Below, in pieces: positions 10,277 through 18,967 of a stretch of 58,813 bases of DNA (position 1 is its first letter; each line of letters begins with the position of its first letter). A program made the translations under genes and the position numbers. Source of the DNA: Rivihabitans pingtungensis (lineage in GTDB: Bacteria; Pseudomonadota; Gammaproteobacteria; Burkholderiales; Aquaspirillaceae); the NCBI RefSeq assembly GCF_003201855.1, contig NZ_QJKI01000025.1:1-58813 (forward strand), read 5' to 3'. The notes beneath the pieces were generated by a model, which had not been told where the DNA came from, did not search any database, and saw only the letters and a list, made by a program, of their open reading frames with translations.

Positions 10277-11964
10277 CCGCCATTGCCGTGCGCGCGGCGC
10301 CAGAAGACGCCCGCCTTGCCCTGCAGGCCCAGGGCCTGCCCCCGTTGTTTTCGCGGCTGTTTGCCGCCCGTGGCGTGGCGCGCGCCGAGCAGCTGGATTA
10401 CAGCCTCAAGCGCCTGCTGCCCTACCACACGCTGAAAGACATCGGCCCGGCCGCCGTGCGGCTGGCCGACGCCATCGCCCGGCAAGAACGCCTGCTGGTG
10501 GTGGCTGACTACGACGCCGACGGCGCCACCGCCTGCGCGCTGGCGGTGCGCGGCCTGCGCCGGCTGGGTGGCGTGGTGGAATTCATCGTCCCCAACCGCT
10601 TTGAATACGGCTACGGCCTCACCCCGGAAATCGTCGAACTGGCCGCCCAGCGCCGCCCGGATTTGCTGATCACCGTGGACAACGGCGTGGCCAGCGTGGC
10701 CGGCGTGCAGGCAGCGCGCCGCCACGGCATGGATGTGCTGATCACCGACCATCACCTGGCCGGCGACGAACTGCCCGACGCGCTGATCGTCAACCCCAAT
10801 CAGCCTGGCTGTCAGTTTCCCAGCAAGCACCTGGCCGGGGTGGGGGTGATGTTTTACGTGCTGATGGCGCTGCGCGCCGAGCTGCGCCAGCACGGCGCCT
10901 TTGCCCACGGCGACGAGCCCAATCTGGCCGACTGGCTGGATTTGGTGGCGCTGGGCACCGTCGCCGACGTGGTGAAGCTGGACGACAATAACCGCATTCT
11001 GGTCGAGCAAGGCCTGCGCCGCATGCGCGCCGGCCGCGCCTGCGCCGGGGTGAACGCGCTGTTTGCCGCCAGCGGCCGCCAGGCGCGCCGCGCCAGCACG
11101 GTGGACCTGGGCTTTATGCTCGGCCCCCGGCTGAACGCCGCCGGCCGGCTGGACGACATGAGCCTGGGCATTGCCTGCCTGCTGGCCGACGACGGCGCGC
11201 ACGCGCTGGCGCTGGCAGGCGAGCTGGACCGGCTGAACAAAGAGCGCCGCCATATCGAAGCCGGCATGCAGGAAGAAGCCCTGGCCCACCTGGCCGGGGT
11301 GGATCCGCAAGGCCGCTCGACGCTGTGTTTGTATCGGGAAGACTGGCACCAGGGCGTGGTGGGCATTGTCGCCAGCCGGCTGAAAGACCGTTTTCATCGG
11401 CCCACGCTGGTGTTTGCCCCCGGCGACGAGGGCGAGGTGAAGGGCTCGGGGCGGTCGATTCCGGGTTTTCATCTGCGCGACGCGCTGGACCGGGTGGCCA
11501 AGCAGCAGCCGGATTTATTGCGCAAGTTTGGCGGCCACGCCATGGCCGCCGGGGTGACCCTGGCCGAGGCGGATTTGCCGCGCTTTATCGCCGCCTTTGA
11601 AGCGGTGGCGCAAGACTGGCTCACCCCGGCGCAACTGACGCGCACCATCGAAACCGACGGCAGCCTGGCGGTGCGCGACATCGCCATGGATACCGCCGAC
11701 CAACTGGCCGCGCAGGTGTGGGGCCAGGGCTTTCCGCCGCCGTCGTTTCATGACCAGTTTCGCGTGCTGGATCAGCGCCGGGTGGGCGAACGCCATCTGA
11801 AGCTCAAGCTGGGCCGCGACGGCGGCGAATTTGACGCCATGCTGTTCAACTGCCCGGACTGGCTGCCGGCGCGGGTGGACGTGGTGTATCAGCTCAATGT
11901 CAACGAATGGCGCGGCGAGCGCAATTTGCAGCTGATGGTGGACAACTGGCAGCCGGCGGCATAG
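10273..11964 (+). CDS. recJ: Single-stranded-DNA-specific exonuclease RecJ
   Basis: This 563-residue 5'-3' exonuclease acts on single-stranded DNA in recombination and mismatch or base-excision repair. Catalytic metal motifs of the DHH superfamily are visible: DYDADG (79-84), DNG (136-138) and DHH (159-161). The DHHA1 domain carries FGGHAMAAG, and an OB-fold region closes the protein. Start is the ATG in the ATGA overlap with the preceding gene; the open frame extends further upstream but only as a shadow of that gene. Confidence 0.95.
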   Translation: MTAIAVRAAPEDARLALQAQGLPPLFSRLFAARGVARAEQLDYSLKRLLPYHTLKDIGPAAVRLADAIARQERLLVVADYDADGATACALAVRGLRRLGGVVEFIVPNRFEYGYGLTPEIVELAAQRRPDLLITVDNGVASVAGVQAARRHGMDVLITDHHLAGDELPDALIVNPNQPGCQFPSKHLAGVGVMFYVLMALRAELRQHGAFAHGDEPNLADWLDLVALGTVADVVKLDDNNRILVEQGLRRMRAGRACAGVNALFAASGRQARRASTVDLGFMLGPRLNAAGRLDDMSLGIACLLADDGAHALALAGELDRLNKERRHIEAGMQEEALAHLAGVDPQGRSTLCLYREDWHQGVVGIVASRLKDRFHRPTLVFAPGDEGEVKGSGRSIPGFHLRDALDRVAKQQPDLLRKFGGHAMAAGVTLAEADLPRFIAAFEAVAQDWLTPAQLTRTIETDGSLAVRDIAMDTADQLAAQVWGQGFPPPSFHDQFRVLDQRRVGERHLKLKLGRDGGEFDAMLFNCPDWLPARVDVVYQLNVNEWRGERNLQLMVDNWQPAA

Positions 11965-12097
11965 GCACTGCTCTTGGCCAAAGAATGTGGCATGCACCAG
12001 GGGGGCCTCCACCTGGTGCAGCCGTCCGCCTGCCGCTGTCGCGCCCTTCCCTCCGAATCCCTACAATGGCAGATTGCCACCTTCGCGGAGCGCCGCC

Positions 12098-12886
12098 TTG
12101 ACCCCCGTTCTTGCCTTTGACATCGAAACCATCCCGGATATTGCCGGCCTGCGCCTGCTGCACGGGCTGCCCGATACCGACGTCAGCGACGCCGACGTGG
12201 CCGAATATGCCTTTCAGCGCCAGCGGCAAAAAAACGGCAGTGATTTTTTGCCGCATCACCTGCACCGGGTGGTGGCGATTTCCTGCGTGCTGCGCTGGGG
12301 TGAGCGCATTCATGTCAGCACCATCGGCCAGCCCGGCGACAGCGAAGCGCGCATGCTGGAGATGTTTTTTGCCCTGATCGAAAAATACACCCCGCAACTG
12401 GTCAGCTGGAACGGCGGCGGCTTTGACCTGCCGGCGCTGCACTACCGCGCGCTGATTCACGGCATTGCCGCGCCGCGCTATTGGGATTTGGGCGAGGGCG
12501 ACCGCGATTTCAAGTGGAATAATTACATCAGCCGCTATCACATGCGCCATCTGGATCTGATGGACCTGCTGGCCATGTATCAACCGCGCGCCAGCGCCCC
12601 GCTGGACGACCTGGCCAAGCTGGCGGGTTTTCCCGGCAAGCTGGGCATGGACGGCAGCAAGGTGTGGCAGGCCTGGCAAGCGGGCGAAGAACAAAACATC
12701 CGTGATTACTGCGAAACCGACGCCGCCAACACCTATCTGGTGTATCTGCGTTTTCAGCGCATGCGCGGCCAGCTGGACACCAGCGCCTACGGCGCCGAAT
12801 GCCAGCGACTGCGCGACTGGTTAAGCGCCCATCAGGACAAAACCCACTGGCAGGCGTTTCTGGCCGCCTGGGCTGAGAGCCGCTAA
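12098..12886 (+). CDS. 3'-5' exonuclease related to PolB proofreading domains
   Basis: The product is 262 residues from a TTG start, preceded by GCGGAG; this puts the first exonuclease motif FDIETIP at the N-terminus as in relatives. It belongs to the ribonuclease H-like DnaQ/PolB exonuclease fold (DNA_pol_B_exo2 type). Exo I is DIET, Exo II lies near VSWNGGGFDLPAL, and Exo III in the YCETDAANTYLVY segment. It should degrade DNA from the 3' end. Its stop codon TAA is part of the terminal inverted repeat of a palindromic repeat copy. It follows recJ on the same strand after 133 bp. Confidence 0.85.
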   Translation: MTPVLAFDIETIPDIAGLRLLHGLPDTDVSDADVAEYAFQRQRQKNGSDFLPHHLHRVVAISCVLRWGERIHVSTIGQPGDSEARMLEMFFALIEKYTPQLVSWNGGGFDLPALHYRALIHGIAAPRYWDLGEGDRDFKWNNYISRYHMRHLDLMDLLAMYQPRASAPLDDLAKLAGFPGKLGMDGSKVWQAWQAGEEQNIRDYCETDAANTYLVYLRFQRMRGQLDTSAYGAECQRLRDWLSAHQDKTHWQAFLAAWAESR

Positions 12887-12976
12887 GCCCCCCTCCTGGC
12901 GTTGTGGTGTAACCTTGCCGTACGACTTGTACTGTCCGCGGTCACACGCCTACGCTGGGTTTTGTGAGCGCCTCAG
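12885..12976 (+). repeat. Interspersed palindromic repeat, copy 4
   Basis: The copy keeps cccctcctggcgttgtggtg, accttgccgtacgacttgtactgtccgcggtc, cacgcct and gctgggttttgtgagcgc. The left terminal repeat starts inside the exonuclease gene and contributes its stop codon. It is shorter than copy 2 because the CTGGCCAGG stretch is lost. Confidence 0.8.
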
Positions 12977-13077
12977 AGGACACTGACGGGGTCTTCTGGC
13001 GGCGTGTGCGGCAGCCGCACTTTGCCGCCAGTCATCATGCGCCAAGCCGTTCATTGGCTGGCATGCACGCGCGGTAT

Positions 13078-14112
13078 TCAACGTGGCTGAGTCGCAGGCC
13101 CTTCGCTCATCAACCCACGCGGCGGGCCGCTGAGGCTTTCCAGCCACTCTTGCAGCAGCGCCTGGCGCCCCCGGCTTTCTGCCAGCGCCTGATTGGCCTG
13201 GTGCAGCGCGTCACTGAGCGTTTGCTGCTGAGCCAGCGCCGTTTGGCATTGCGCCTGCCAGCGTTGGCCGGCTTGTTCGCTGTCTTTCAGTTGCGACAAG
13301 AGCTGTTCGCGCTCACCGTGCAAGGCGGTGAGTTGCGCGTTCAGGCGCAATTCGCGTTTTTCCATGTCTTCGCGCAGCTGTGCCTGGCTAGCCTCCCATT
13401 GTTTGCGCGCCTCGCGCAGACTGGCGCGTTCAGCTTCGATCTGTTCATACAAATGCACCCGCAGCCCATCCAGCCGCTGATACGCCAGCGCCTCGCGCTG
13501 CTCTGCCTCGGCCTTGGCGCTGGCCAACGCAGCTTCCAGCCGTTGCTGGGCCAGGGTTTCTTGCTCGGCCAGGGCTTCTCGATGGCGGTTTAGCCATTCG
13601 GCCTGGCGCTTCTGGTTGTCTTCCAGCTGTCCTTGCAGCGCCTGGCATTGCTGGCCCAGTGCCTCGGCATTGGCCTGCGCGGCAGCCAGGCCTTGTTCCA
13701 GGCTGCGCTCGCGCTGCAATACCGCCTCGTGCGCTTCGCGCAATTCTCGTAATTGATTTTCCAGCTCGTGTTGCTTGCCTTGTGCGGCTTCGGCCACTTG
13801 CCGCGCGGCGCTGGCCTCGGCCTGCGCCTCGGCGCGCACCGCGTCCAGCGCGCTGTCAGCCTGCTGGCAAGCCTGCTGCCAGATGCTTTCCATGGCTTCT
13901 TGCAGGGCGGGCGGCCAGTCCGGCCGCCGGCTGGTTTGCGACATGCGCGCCAAAAAGGTTTGCCGCCACAGTTTTAGCGCTTCGTTGATGGTGGTGTTGG
14001 AGCCACTGCCCAGGCGGGTGCGCACCTCCAATACGGTGGGCCACTTGCCTTCGGCCACCAACTGAGTGGCGGCGTCGGCGATGCGCAGATAACTGGCGGA
14101 TTGCGCTTGCAT
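13078..14112 (-). CDS. KfrA-like coiled-coil DNA-binding protein
   Basis: The product is 344 residues. The first 60 or so (LRIADAATQLVAEGKWPTV, then GSGSNTTINEALKLWR) match the KfrA N-terminal DNA-binding domain. From about residue 95 to the end it is a long, Glu/Gln/Ala-rich coiled coil. KfrA proteins are best known from broad-host-range plasmids, where they repress their own promoter and help segregation. Here the gene appears chromosomal, among housekeeping genes. A palindrome 30 bases upstream of the start fits autoregulation. AGGA precedes the ATG. Confidence 0.8.
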   Translation of the reverse strand: MQAQSASYLRIADAATQLVAEGKWPTVLEVRTRLGSGSNTTINEALKLWRQTFLARMSQTSRRPDWPPALQEAMESIWQQACQQADSALDAVRAEAQAEASAARQVAEAAQGKQHELENQLRELREAHEAVLQRERSLEQGLAAAQANAEALGQQCQALQGQLEDNQKRQAEWLNRHREALAEQETLAQQRLEAALASAKAEAEQREALAYQRLDGLRVHLYEQIEAERASLREARKQWEASQAQLREDMEKRELRLNAQLTALHGEREQLLSQLKDSEQAGQRWQAQCQTALAQQQTLSDALHQANQALAESRGRQALLQEWLESLSGPPRGLMSEGPATQPR

Positions 14113-14141
14113 GCGAGGTTTTCCTGCGGTGGATGGCGATG

Positions 14142-14176
14142 TGTGTAAATATATTACGTAATACGTACATTACACA
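14142..14176 (-). promoter_or_regulatory. Palindromic operator candidate of the KfrA-like gene
   Basis: TGTGTAA (14142-14148) and TTACACA (14170-14176) flank the inner palindrome ATTACGTAAT (14153-14162), about 30 bp upstream of the start codon. KfrA family members bind such sites in their own promoters, so autorepression is inferred. Confidence 0.5.
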
Positions 14177-14310
14177 AGTTTATTATCGCACTATTTCCGA
14201 TTATGGAAATAATAGGAAGTTTATTGGGGCCAGATAGCGAGGTTGTACAACAATGTCAGAAGGGGTTTACCCGCCCCCTTAAAATCATGGCCACACTGGG
14301 CAGCCCCCAC

Positions 14311-14360
14311 CCATGCACAAGGCCTGACCCGGTTATCCTGAGGTCAGGCCTTGTGCATGG
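14311..14360. other. Perfect 19-bp inverted repeat
   Basis: CCATGCACAAGGCCTGACC at 14311-14329 is repeated in perfect inversion at 14342-14360 with a 12-base loop. It lies between the HPP gene (whose 3' end is at 14413) and the KfrA-like gene. No U tract follows on either strand. A smaller stem AAGGGG/CCCCTT lies nearby at 14260-14280. The rest of 14177-14412 holds no gene. Confidence 0.7.
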
Positions 14361-14412
14361 CGGCCAATGACAGGCCCTGTCACGACAGATGTCCCACCCG
14401 CGCGCTGTTGCC

Positions 14413-14961
14413 CTACCAATACTTGGGGTAATTCGCTTCGCGGGTGGCATTGTGATAACACGCCGCCAGCAGGGTGATCAGTACCGCACCCAACAGCGTG
14501 GGATACAGCAAAAAGCCCCAGCCCGGTTGGGCCAGAAACACAATCACCGGGTTGGAGCCCGCCGGAGGGTGCACGGTGCGAGTCAGCATCATGGCAACAA
14601 TAGCCGTGCCGGCCGCCAGGCCAGCCGCCCACCAATGCGGGCCAAAGACAGCGAGAAACGCCAGGCCAATCAACGAACTGAGCACATGGCCGCAAATGAT
14701 GTTGCGCGGCTGAGAAAACGGCACATCCGGATAGGCAAACACCAGCACGCAGGTGGCGCCAAACGAGCCCAGCACCAAAGGTGTGGACAGCCAAGCGCTC
14801 AGGCCAGCAAGCAGCGAGATGGCCACCACGCCGCCCAGGCCCGCCAACAGCACCGCCCGTGCCGTCGGCATCGGTGGCACCGCAAGTTCGCCACCCCGAA
14901 ATTTGGTCAGCCATTGGCTGCCGGAACGTACCTCAGAAACATATTTGCCTGGGTCGTGCAT
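14413..14961 (-). CDS. HPP-family integral membrane protein
   Basis: The product is 182 residues with four or five hydrophobic segments and the signature TRTVHPPAGSNP that names the HPP family. Plant relatives carry nitrite across chloroplast membranes, but bacterial roles are unknown, so transport is only a guess. The ATG at 14961 is preceded by GGGAGGG at a good distance, which favours it over an in-frame ATG 20 codons upstream. An operator-like palindrome lies 25 bases further up and a TetR regulator is encoded just beyond, so control by that regulator is likely. Confidence 0.82.
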   Translation of the reverse strand: MHDPGKYVSEVRSGSQWLTKFRGGELAVPPMPTARAVLLAGLGGVVAISLLAGLSAWLSTPLVLGSFGATCVLVFAYPDVPFSQPRNIICGHVLSSLIGLAFLAVFGPHWWAAGLAAGTAIVAMMLTRTVHPPAGSNPVIVFLAQPGWGFLLYPTLLGAVLITLLAACYHNATREANYPKYW

Positions 14962-14985
14962 GGATCCCTCCCGTTCTTTCAAAAA

Positions 14986-15003
14986 ATACCAAACGGTCGG
15001 TAT
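14986..15003. promoter_or_regulatory. TetR-type operator candidate in front of the HPP gene
   Basis: ATACCAAACGGTCGGTAT is an imperfect 18-bp palindrome with ends ATACC and GGTAT, the spacing typical of TetR-family operators. It sits just upstream of the HPP gene. No second copy was seen before the TetR gene itself. Confidence 0.45.
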
Positions 15004-15121
15004 GTTATGTGGACGGAACAAGGGGTGTCAATCAAGGACTGATCATGAAATGGGGCTTGTCGCTTTCGGTGCGGCGCCAGCAGATGCACAGGCCACATGG
15101 CAAGATCAAAAAAGTGGAGGT

Positions 15122-15205
15122 AGCGCCACGCACAAAACTCGGCGTAGCGGGCAAAGCGTGCGGCAAGGCGGCGCAAGCACGCCAGGAGGGTTTGGTGAGC
15201 CGTGC
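15122..15205 (-). repeat. Interspersed palindromic repeat, copy 5
   Basis: The copy is reverse oriented: cgcacaaaactcggcgtagcg, gtgcggcaaggcg and gcacgccaggagggtttggtgagccg. Its right end touches the TetR stop codon. The core is partly decayed. Confidence 0.65.
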
Positions 15206-15805
15206 TTAATCGGCAGACACCGCGAGGTGTGGCATGCCAAGCGGGTTGGCAGACGCCAGCAGATCCAGCAGATGCTGATGCTGCCGGCGCAAAGGCGCGA
15301 TATTGCCGTCGATCCGGTGCATCAGGATGCAGCCATGCACCCGGGCAATGGCATCCTCGGCATGCATGGTCGCCAGGGCTGGCGGAAAACCCTGCTGGAA
15401 AATGGCCAGGTAACAGGCGCGCCAATCGTCGAAAAACCGCCGGATGCGCTCGGCAAACACGGTGTTGGCCACACCAATTTCCAGGCTGAGATTGGCCAGC
15501 AAGCAGCCATCCGGATTCGACAGAAAAAACGTCTCCACCGCCTGATTGAAAGCTGCCAGCTGTGTATGGCCGGGTGGCTCGGCCGTCAGAATCAGGCTGA
15601 ACACATGTGTGCTGAAATGCGCGTGCACCTGGTCCATGGCGGCAAGCACCAGCGCTTCTTTGCTGCTGAAGTGGTGATACAGGCTGCCTTTGGTGATGCC
15701 ACAGGCTTTGACGATTTCGTCAATACTGGTGGCAGAATAGCCCTTGGCGCGAAAAAGTTCGGTTGCCCGATCCAGCAGGGTTTGCCTGCCAATATGTTTG
15801 GCCAT
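15206..15805 (-). CDS. TetR/AcrR-family transcriptional regulator
   Basis: This 199-residue repressor has an N-terminal helix-turn-helix of the TetR type (RATELFRAKGYSATSIDEIV, then GITKGSLYHHFSSKEAL, about residues 10-50). A ligand-binding helical domain follows. The start MAKHIGRQ gives the normal spacing before the HTH; longer in-frame starts would add an untypical tail. It lies directly upstream of the HPP gene on the same strand, separated by a palindromic repeat and the operator candidate, so the HPP gene is the probable target. The ligand is unknown. Confidence 0.88.
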   Translation of the reverse strand: MAKHIGRQTLLDRATELFRAKGYSATSIDEIVKACGITKGSLYHHFSSKEALVLAAMDQVHAHFSTHVFSLILTAEPPGHTQLAAFNQAVETFFLSNPDGCLLANLSLEIGVANTVFAERIRRFFDDWRACYLAIFQQGFPPALATMHAEDAIARVHGCILMHRIDGNIAPLRRQHQHLLDLLASANPLGMPHLAVSAD

Positions 15806-15867
15806 ACACACAGAAAACGGTAAAAGAATATTCGCGAAGTGCCGCCACACACCCCAGCCAAAACACC

Positions 15868-15902
15868 GCGCGCCGCCACCTGGGTACAAGTGAGCGGCGC
15901 GC
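15868..15902 (-). terminator. Hairpin after pbpG
   Basis: GCGCGCCGC (15868-15876) pairs with GCGGCGCGC (15894-15902). On the minus strand it is followed by GGTGTTTTGG, a weak U tract, so it may terminate pbpG transcription before the TetR gene. Confidence 0.5.
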
Positions 15903-15928
15903 AGGGTTTACCCGATGCAGTGACGTGC

Positions 15929-16855
15929 TCAGCCGGCCAGCCAGCTGCCCGGCAGTTGCTCCAGCCAGCTGCGGATCGAGCGGGCGTCCTGGATGCGGGT
16001 CTGGCTGCCGGCGCCGTCCAGCAGCACAATCACCAGCGGCAGGTTATTTACCGTGGCTTGCATCACCAGGCAGCGGCCGGCTTCTTTGATATAGCCGGTT
16101 TTCGACAGGCCAATCTGCCATTCGCCCTCGCGCACCAGCGCATTGCTGTTGCGGTAGTGCAGGCGGCGGCTGTCACTCACCCACACGTCTTGCTCGGCGG
16201 TGGTGGTGAACTGACGGATCAGCGGGTAGTGATACGCCGCCTGCACCATGCGCGCCAGATCGGTGGCGGTGGCGCTGTTGCCACTGTTCAGCCCGGTGCT
16301 GTCGTAAAACACCGCATTGCGCATGCCAACAGAACGGGCTTTCTGGTTCATCTTGGCAACAAAGGCGCGGGTGCCGCCCGGATAGGTGCGCGCCAGCGCC
16401 GAGGCGGCGCGGTTTTCTGAGGACATCAGCGCCAGCAGCAGCATTTCACGGCGCGGCAGGGTGACGCCCACCGCCAGACGCGAACCGGAGCGTTTGACCT
16501 TGTCCACATCGTCGTCGGTGATGGTGATCATTTCGTCCAGCGACTGCTTGCCATCCAGCGTCACCATGGCGGTCATCACCTTGGTGATCGAGGCAATGGG
16601 CTGCACGGCATTGCTGTTCTTGGCGTAGATCAGCTCGCCGGTCTGCGCATTCATCACCAGGGCGGCGTTGGAGTGCAGCGCGGGGGCAGAGCCGTTGTCA
16701 TAATGGTCTGCCACACGGGCATTGCTGGCGACTTTGCCGCTGCTCTGGCTGGCCCTGGCGGCGGGGGCAGCTTTGTTGGCGCTGGTGGCGCAGGCCATCA
16801 GCGGCAGGGTGGTCAGGCTGGCAGTCAGCGCCAGCGAGATGACACGTTTCAACAT
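15929..16855 (-). CDS. pbpG: D-alanyl-D-alanine endopeptidase (PBP7/8 family)
   Basis: The product is a 308-residue periplasmic serine peptidase of family S11 that cuts peptide cross-links in peptidoglycan. An N-terminal signal peptide ends near ACATS. The penicillin-binding motifs are SITK (89-92, nucleophile Ser89), SEN (146-148) and KTG (252-254). The ATG at 16855 is preceded by AAGGAA; the longer open frame upstream runs into the promoter region shared with uvrB and lacks a signal peptide. A cysteine in the signal region (MACATS) could allow lipidation, though the context is not an ideal lipobox. Confidence 0.9.
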   Translation of the reverse strand: MLKRVISLALTASLTTLPLMACATSANKAAPAARASQSSGKVASNARVADHYDNGSAPALHSNAALVMNAQTGELIYAKNSNAVQPIASITKVMTAMVTLDGKQSLDEMITITDDDVDKVKRSGSRLAVGVTLPRREMLLLALMSSENRAASALARTYPGGTRAFVAKMNQKARSVGMRNAVFYDSTGLNSGNSATATDLARMVQAAYHYPLIRQFTTTAEQDVWVSDSRRLHYRNSNALVREGEWQIGLSKTGYIKEAGRCLVMQATVNNLPLVIVLLDGAGSQTRIQDARSIRSWLEQLPGSWLAG

Positions 16856-16957
16856 GAGTGGGTGTTCCTTACTTGCAAGCAGTGAGATTCTACGCACGCG
16901 CCGGAGGGGAAACAATCTAAAATCCCGGTTTTGCCATTGCTTTGACGAGTGTGCGCC

Positions 16958-18961
16958 ATGTTTGTGACGTTTCCGGGCAGTCCGTATCAATTGCACCAGC
17001 CGTTTTTGCCCGCTGGCGACCAGCCGGCGGCCATCGCCAAACTGGTGGAGGGGCTGGAAGACGGCCTGGCCTACCAAACCCTATTGGGGGTCACTGGTTC
17101 AGGCAAAACCTATACCATGGCCAATGTGATCGCCCGCACCGGGCGGCCGGCCATCATCATGGCGCCCAACAAAACCCTGGCCGCGCAGCTGTACGCCGAA
17201 ATGCGCGAGTTTTTTCCGGAAAACGCCGTCGAGTATTTTGTCTCGTACTACGACTACTACCAGCCAGAGGCTTATGTGCCCAGCCGGGATTTGTTTATTG
17301 AAAAAGACTCGTCGATCAATGAACACATCGAGCAGATGCGGCTGTCGGCCACCAAGGCGATTCTGGAGCGGCCGGATTGCGTGATTGTCGCCACCGTGTC
17401 GGCCATTTACGGCATTGGCGACCCCAGCGCCTACCATCAGATGATCCTGCACCTGAAAGAAGGCGAAGCCAAATCACAGCGCGACATCATCAGCCGGCTG
17501 ACACTGATGCAATATGACCGCAATGACATGGAATTCAAGCGCGGGGTGTTCCGCGTGCGCGGCGATGTGATCGACATCTTTCCGGCCGAATCGGCCGAGC
17601 TGGCGCTGCGGGTGAGTTTGTTTGACGACGAAGTGGAAACCCTGCAACTGTTCGACCCGCTCACCGGGCAAACCCGCCAGCGCGTGGGCCGCTACACGGT
17701 GTTTCCGTCCAGCCATTACGTCACCCCGCGCGAAACCGTGCTGCGCGCCTGCGAGGCGATCAAGGCCGAGCTGAACGCCCGCCGCCAGTGGTTTGAACAA
17801 GAAGGCAAATTAGTCGAGGCACAGCGGCTGGAGCAGCGCACCCGTTTTGACCTGGAAATGCTCTATGAGATGGGCTTTTGCAAGGGTATCGAAAACTACT
17901 CGCGGCATTTTTCCGGGCACGCCGCTGGTGAAGCGCCGCCGACGCTGATTGATTACCTGCCCAAAAACACGCTGATGATCATCGACGAATCGCACGTCAC
18001 CATCAGCCAGATCGGCGGCATGTACAAAGGCGACCGCGCGCGCAAAGAAAATCTGGTGGAATACGGCTTTCGCCTGCCGTCGGCGCTGGACAACCGGCCG
18101 CTGAAATTTGAAGAATTCGAACACAAAATGCCGCAAAGCATTTTTGTCTCCGCCACCCCGGCCGACTACGAAGCCCGCCATGCCGGCCAGGTGGTCGAGC
18201 AACTGGTGCGCCCCACCGGCCTGGTGGATCCGGAAGTGGAAATCCGCCCGGTGGCCAGCCAGGTGGACGATTTGCTGTCGGAAATCACCGCGCGGGTGGC
18301 CAAGAACGAACGGGTGCTGGTCACCACGCTGACCAAGCGCATGGCCGAGCAGCTGACCGACTATTACAACGAACATGGCATCAAGGTGCGCTATCTGCAC
18401 TCGGACATCGACACCGTCGAGCGGGTGGAAATCCTGCGCGACCTGCGCCTGGGTGTGTTTGACGTGCTGGTGGGCATCAACCTGCTGCGCGAAGGGCTGG
18501 ACATCCCGGAAGTCAGCCTGGTGGCGATTCTGGACGCCGACAAAGAAGGCTTTTTGCGCAGCGAGCGCAGCCTGATCCAGACCATCGGCCGCGCCGCGCG
18601 CAATCTGCACGGCAAGGCCATCCTCTACGCCGACCGCATCACCGGCTCGATGGAGCGGGCCATCGGCGAAACCGAGCGCCGCCGGGAAAAACAATTGGGC
18701 TTTAACGCCGAACACGGCATCGTGCCGCGCGGCGTGCAAAAGCGCATCAAGGACATCATCGACGGCGTGTACAGCGCAGAAAGCCAGGCGCGCCAGGGCA
18801 AGGCCGAGGCGCTGGACGAAAAACAACTGGCCAAGCGCATCAAGGAAACCGAAAAAGCCATGATGGACGCCGCTCGCGACCTGCGCTTTGAAGACGCCGC
18901 CCGCCTGCGCGACAGCCTGCGCGAGCTCAAGCAGCGGCTGTTTGGCGAGGAAGACGTGTAA
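16958..18961 (+). CDS. uvrB: Excinuclease ABC subunit B
   Basis: The product is 667 residues. This DNA helicase-like subunit verifies damage and loads UvrC in nucleotide excision repair. Walker A is GVTGSGKT (44-51); the beta-hairpin region [12 protein letters not shown], the DESH box (IDESHVT) and a C-terminal UvrC-interacting UVR motif ([16 protein letters not shown]) are present. The ATG at 16958 gives the usual [11 protein letters not shown]-terminus; an upstream in-frame GTG is less likely. It is divergent from pbpG with a short shared promoter region. No LexA box was identified with confidence. Confidence 0.96.
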   Translation: MFVTFPGSPYQLHQPFLPAGDQPAAIAKLVEGLEDGLAYQTLLGVTGSGKTYTMANVIARTGRPAIIMAPNKTLAAQLYAEMREFFPENAVEYFVSYYDYYQPEAYVPSRDLFIEKDSSINEHIEQMRLSATKAILERPDCVIVATVSAIYGIGDPSAYHQMILHLKEGEAKSQRDIISRLTLMQYDRNDMEFKRGVFRVRGDVIDIFPAESAELALRVSLFDDEVETLQLFDPLTGQTRQRVGRYTVFPSSHYVTPRETVLRACEAIKAELNARRQWFEQEGKLVEAQRLEQRTRFDLEMLYEMGFCKGIENYSRHFSGHAAGEAPPTLIDYLPKNTLMIIDESHVTISQIGGMYKGDRARKENLVEYGFRLPSALDNRPLKFEEFEHKMPQSIFVSATPADYEARHAGQVVEQLVRPTGLVDPEVEIRPVASQVDDLLSEITARVAKNERVLVTTLTKRMAEQLTDYYNEHGIKVRYLHSDIDTVERVEILRDLRLGVFDVLVGINLLREGLDIPEVSLVAILDADKEGFLRSERSLIQTIGRAARNLHGKAILYADRITGSMERAIGETERRREKQLGFNAEHGIVPRGVQKRIKDIIDGVYSAESQARQGKAEALDEKQLAKRIKETEKAMMDAARDLRFEDAARLRDSLRELKQRLFGEEDV

Positions 18962-18967
18962 ACCCGC

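Noticed and set aside
10123..11472. A 449-codon open frame opposite recJ
   Set aside because: Shadow of recJ; same composition bias and no domain.
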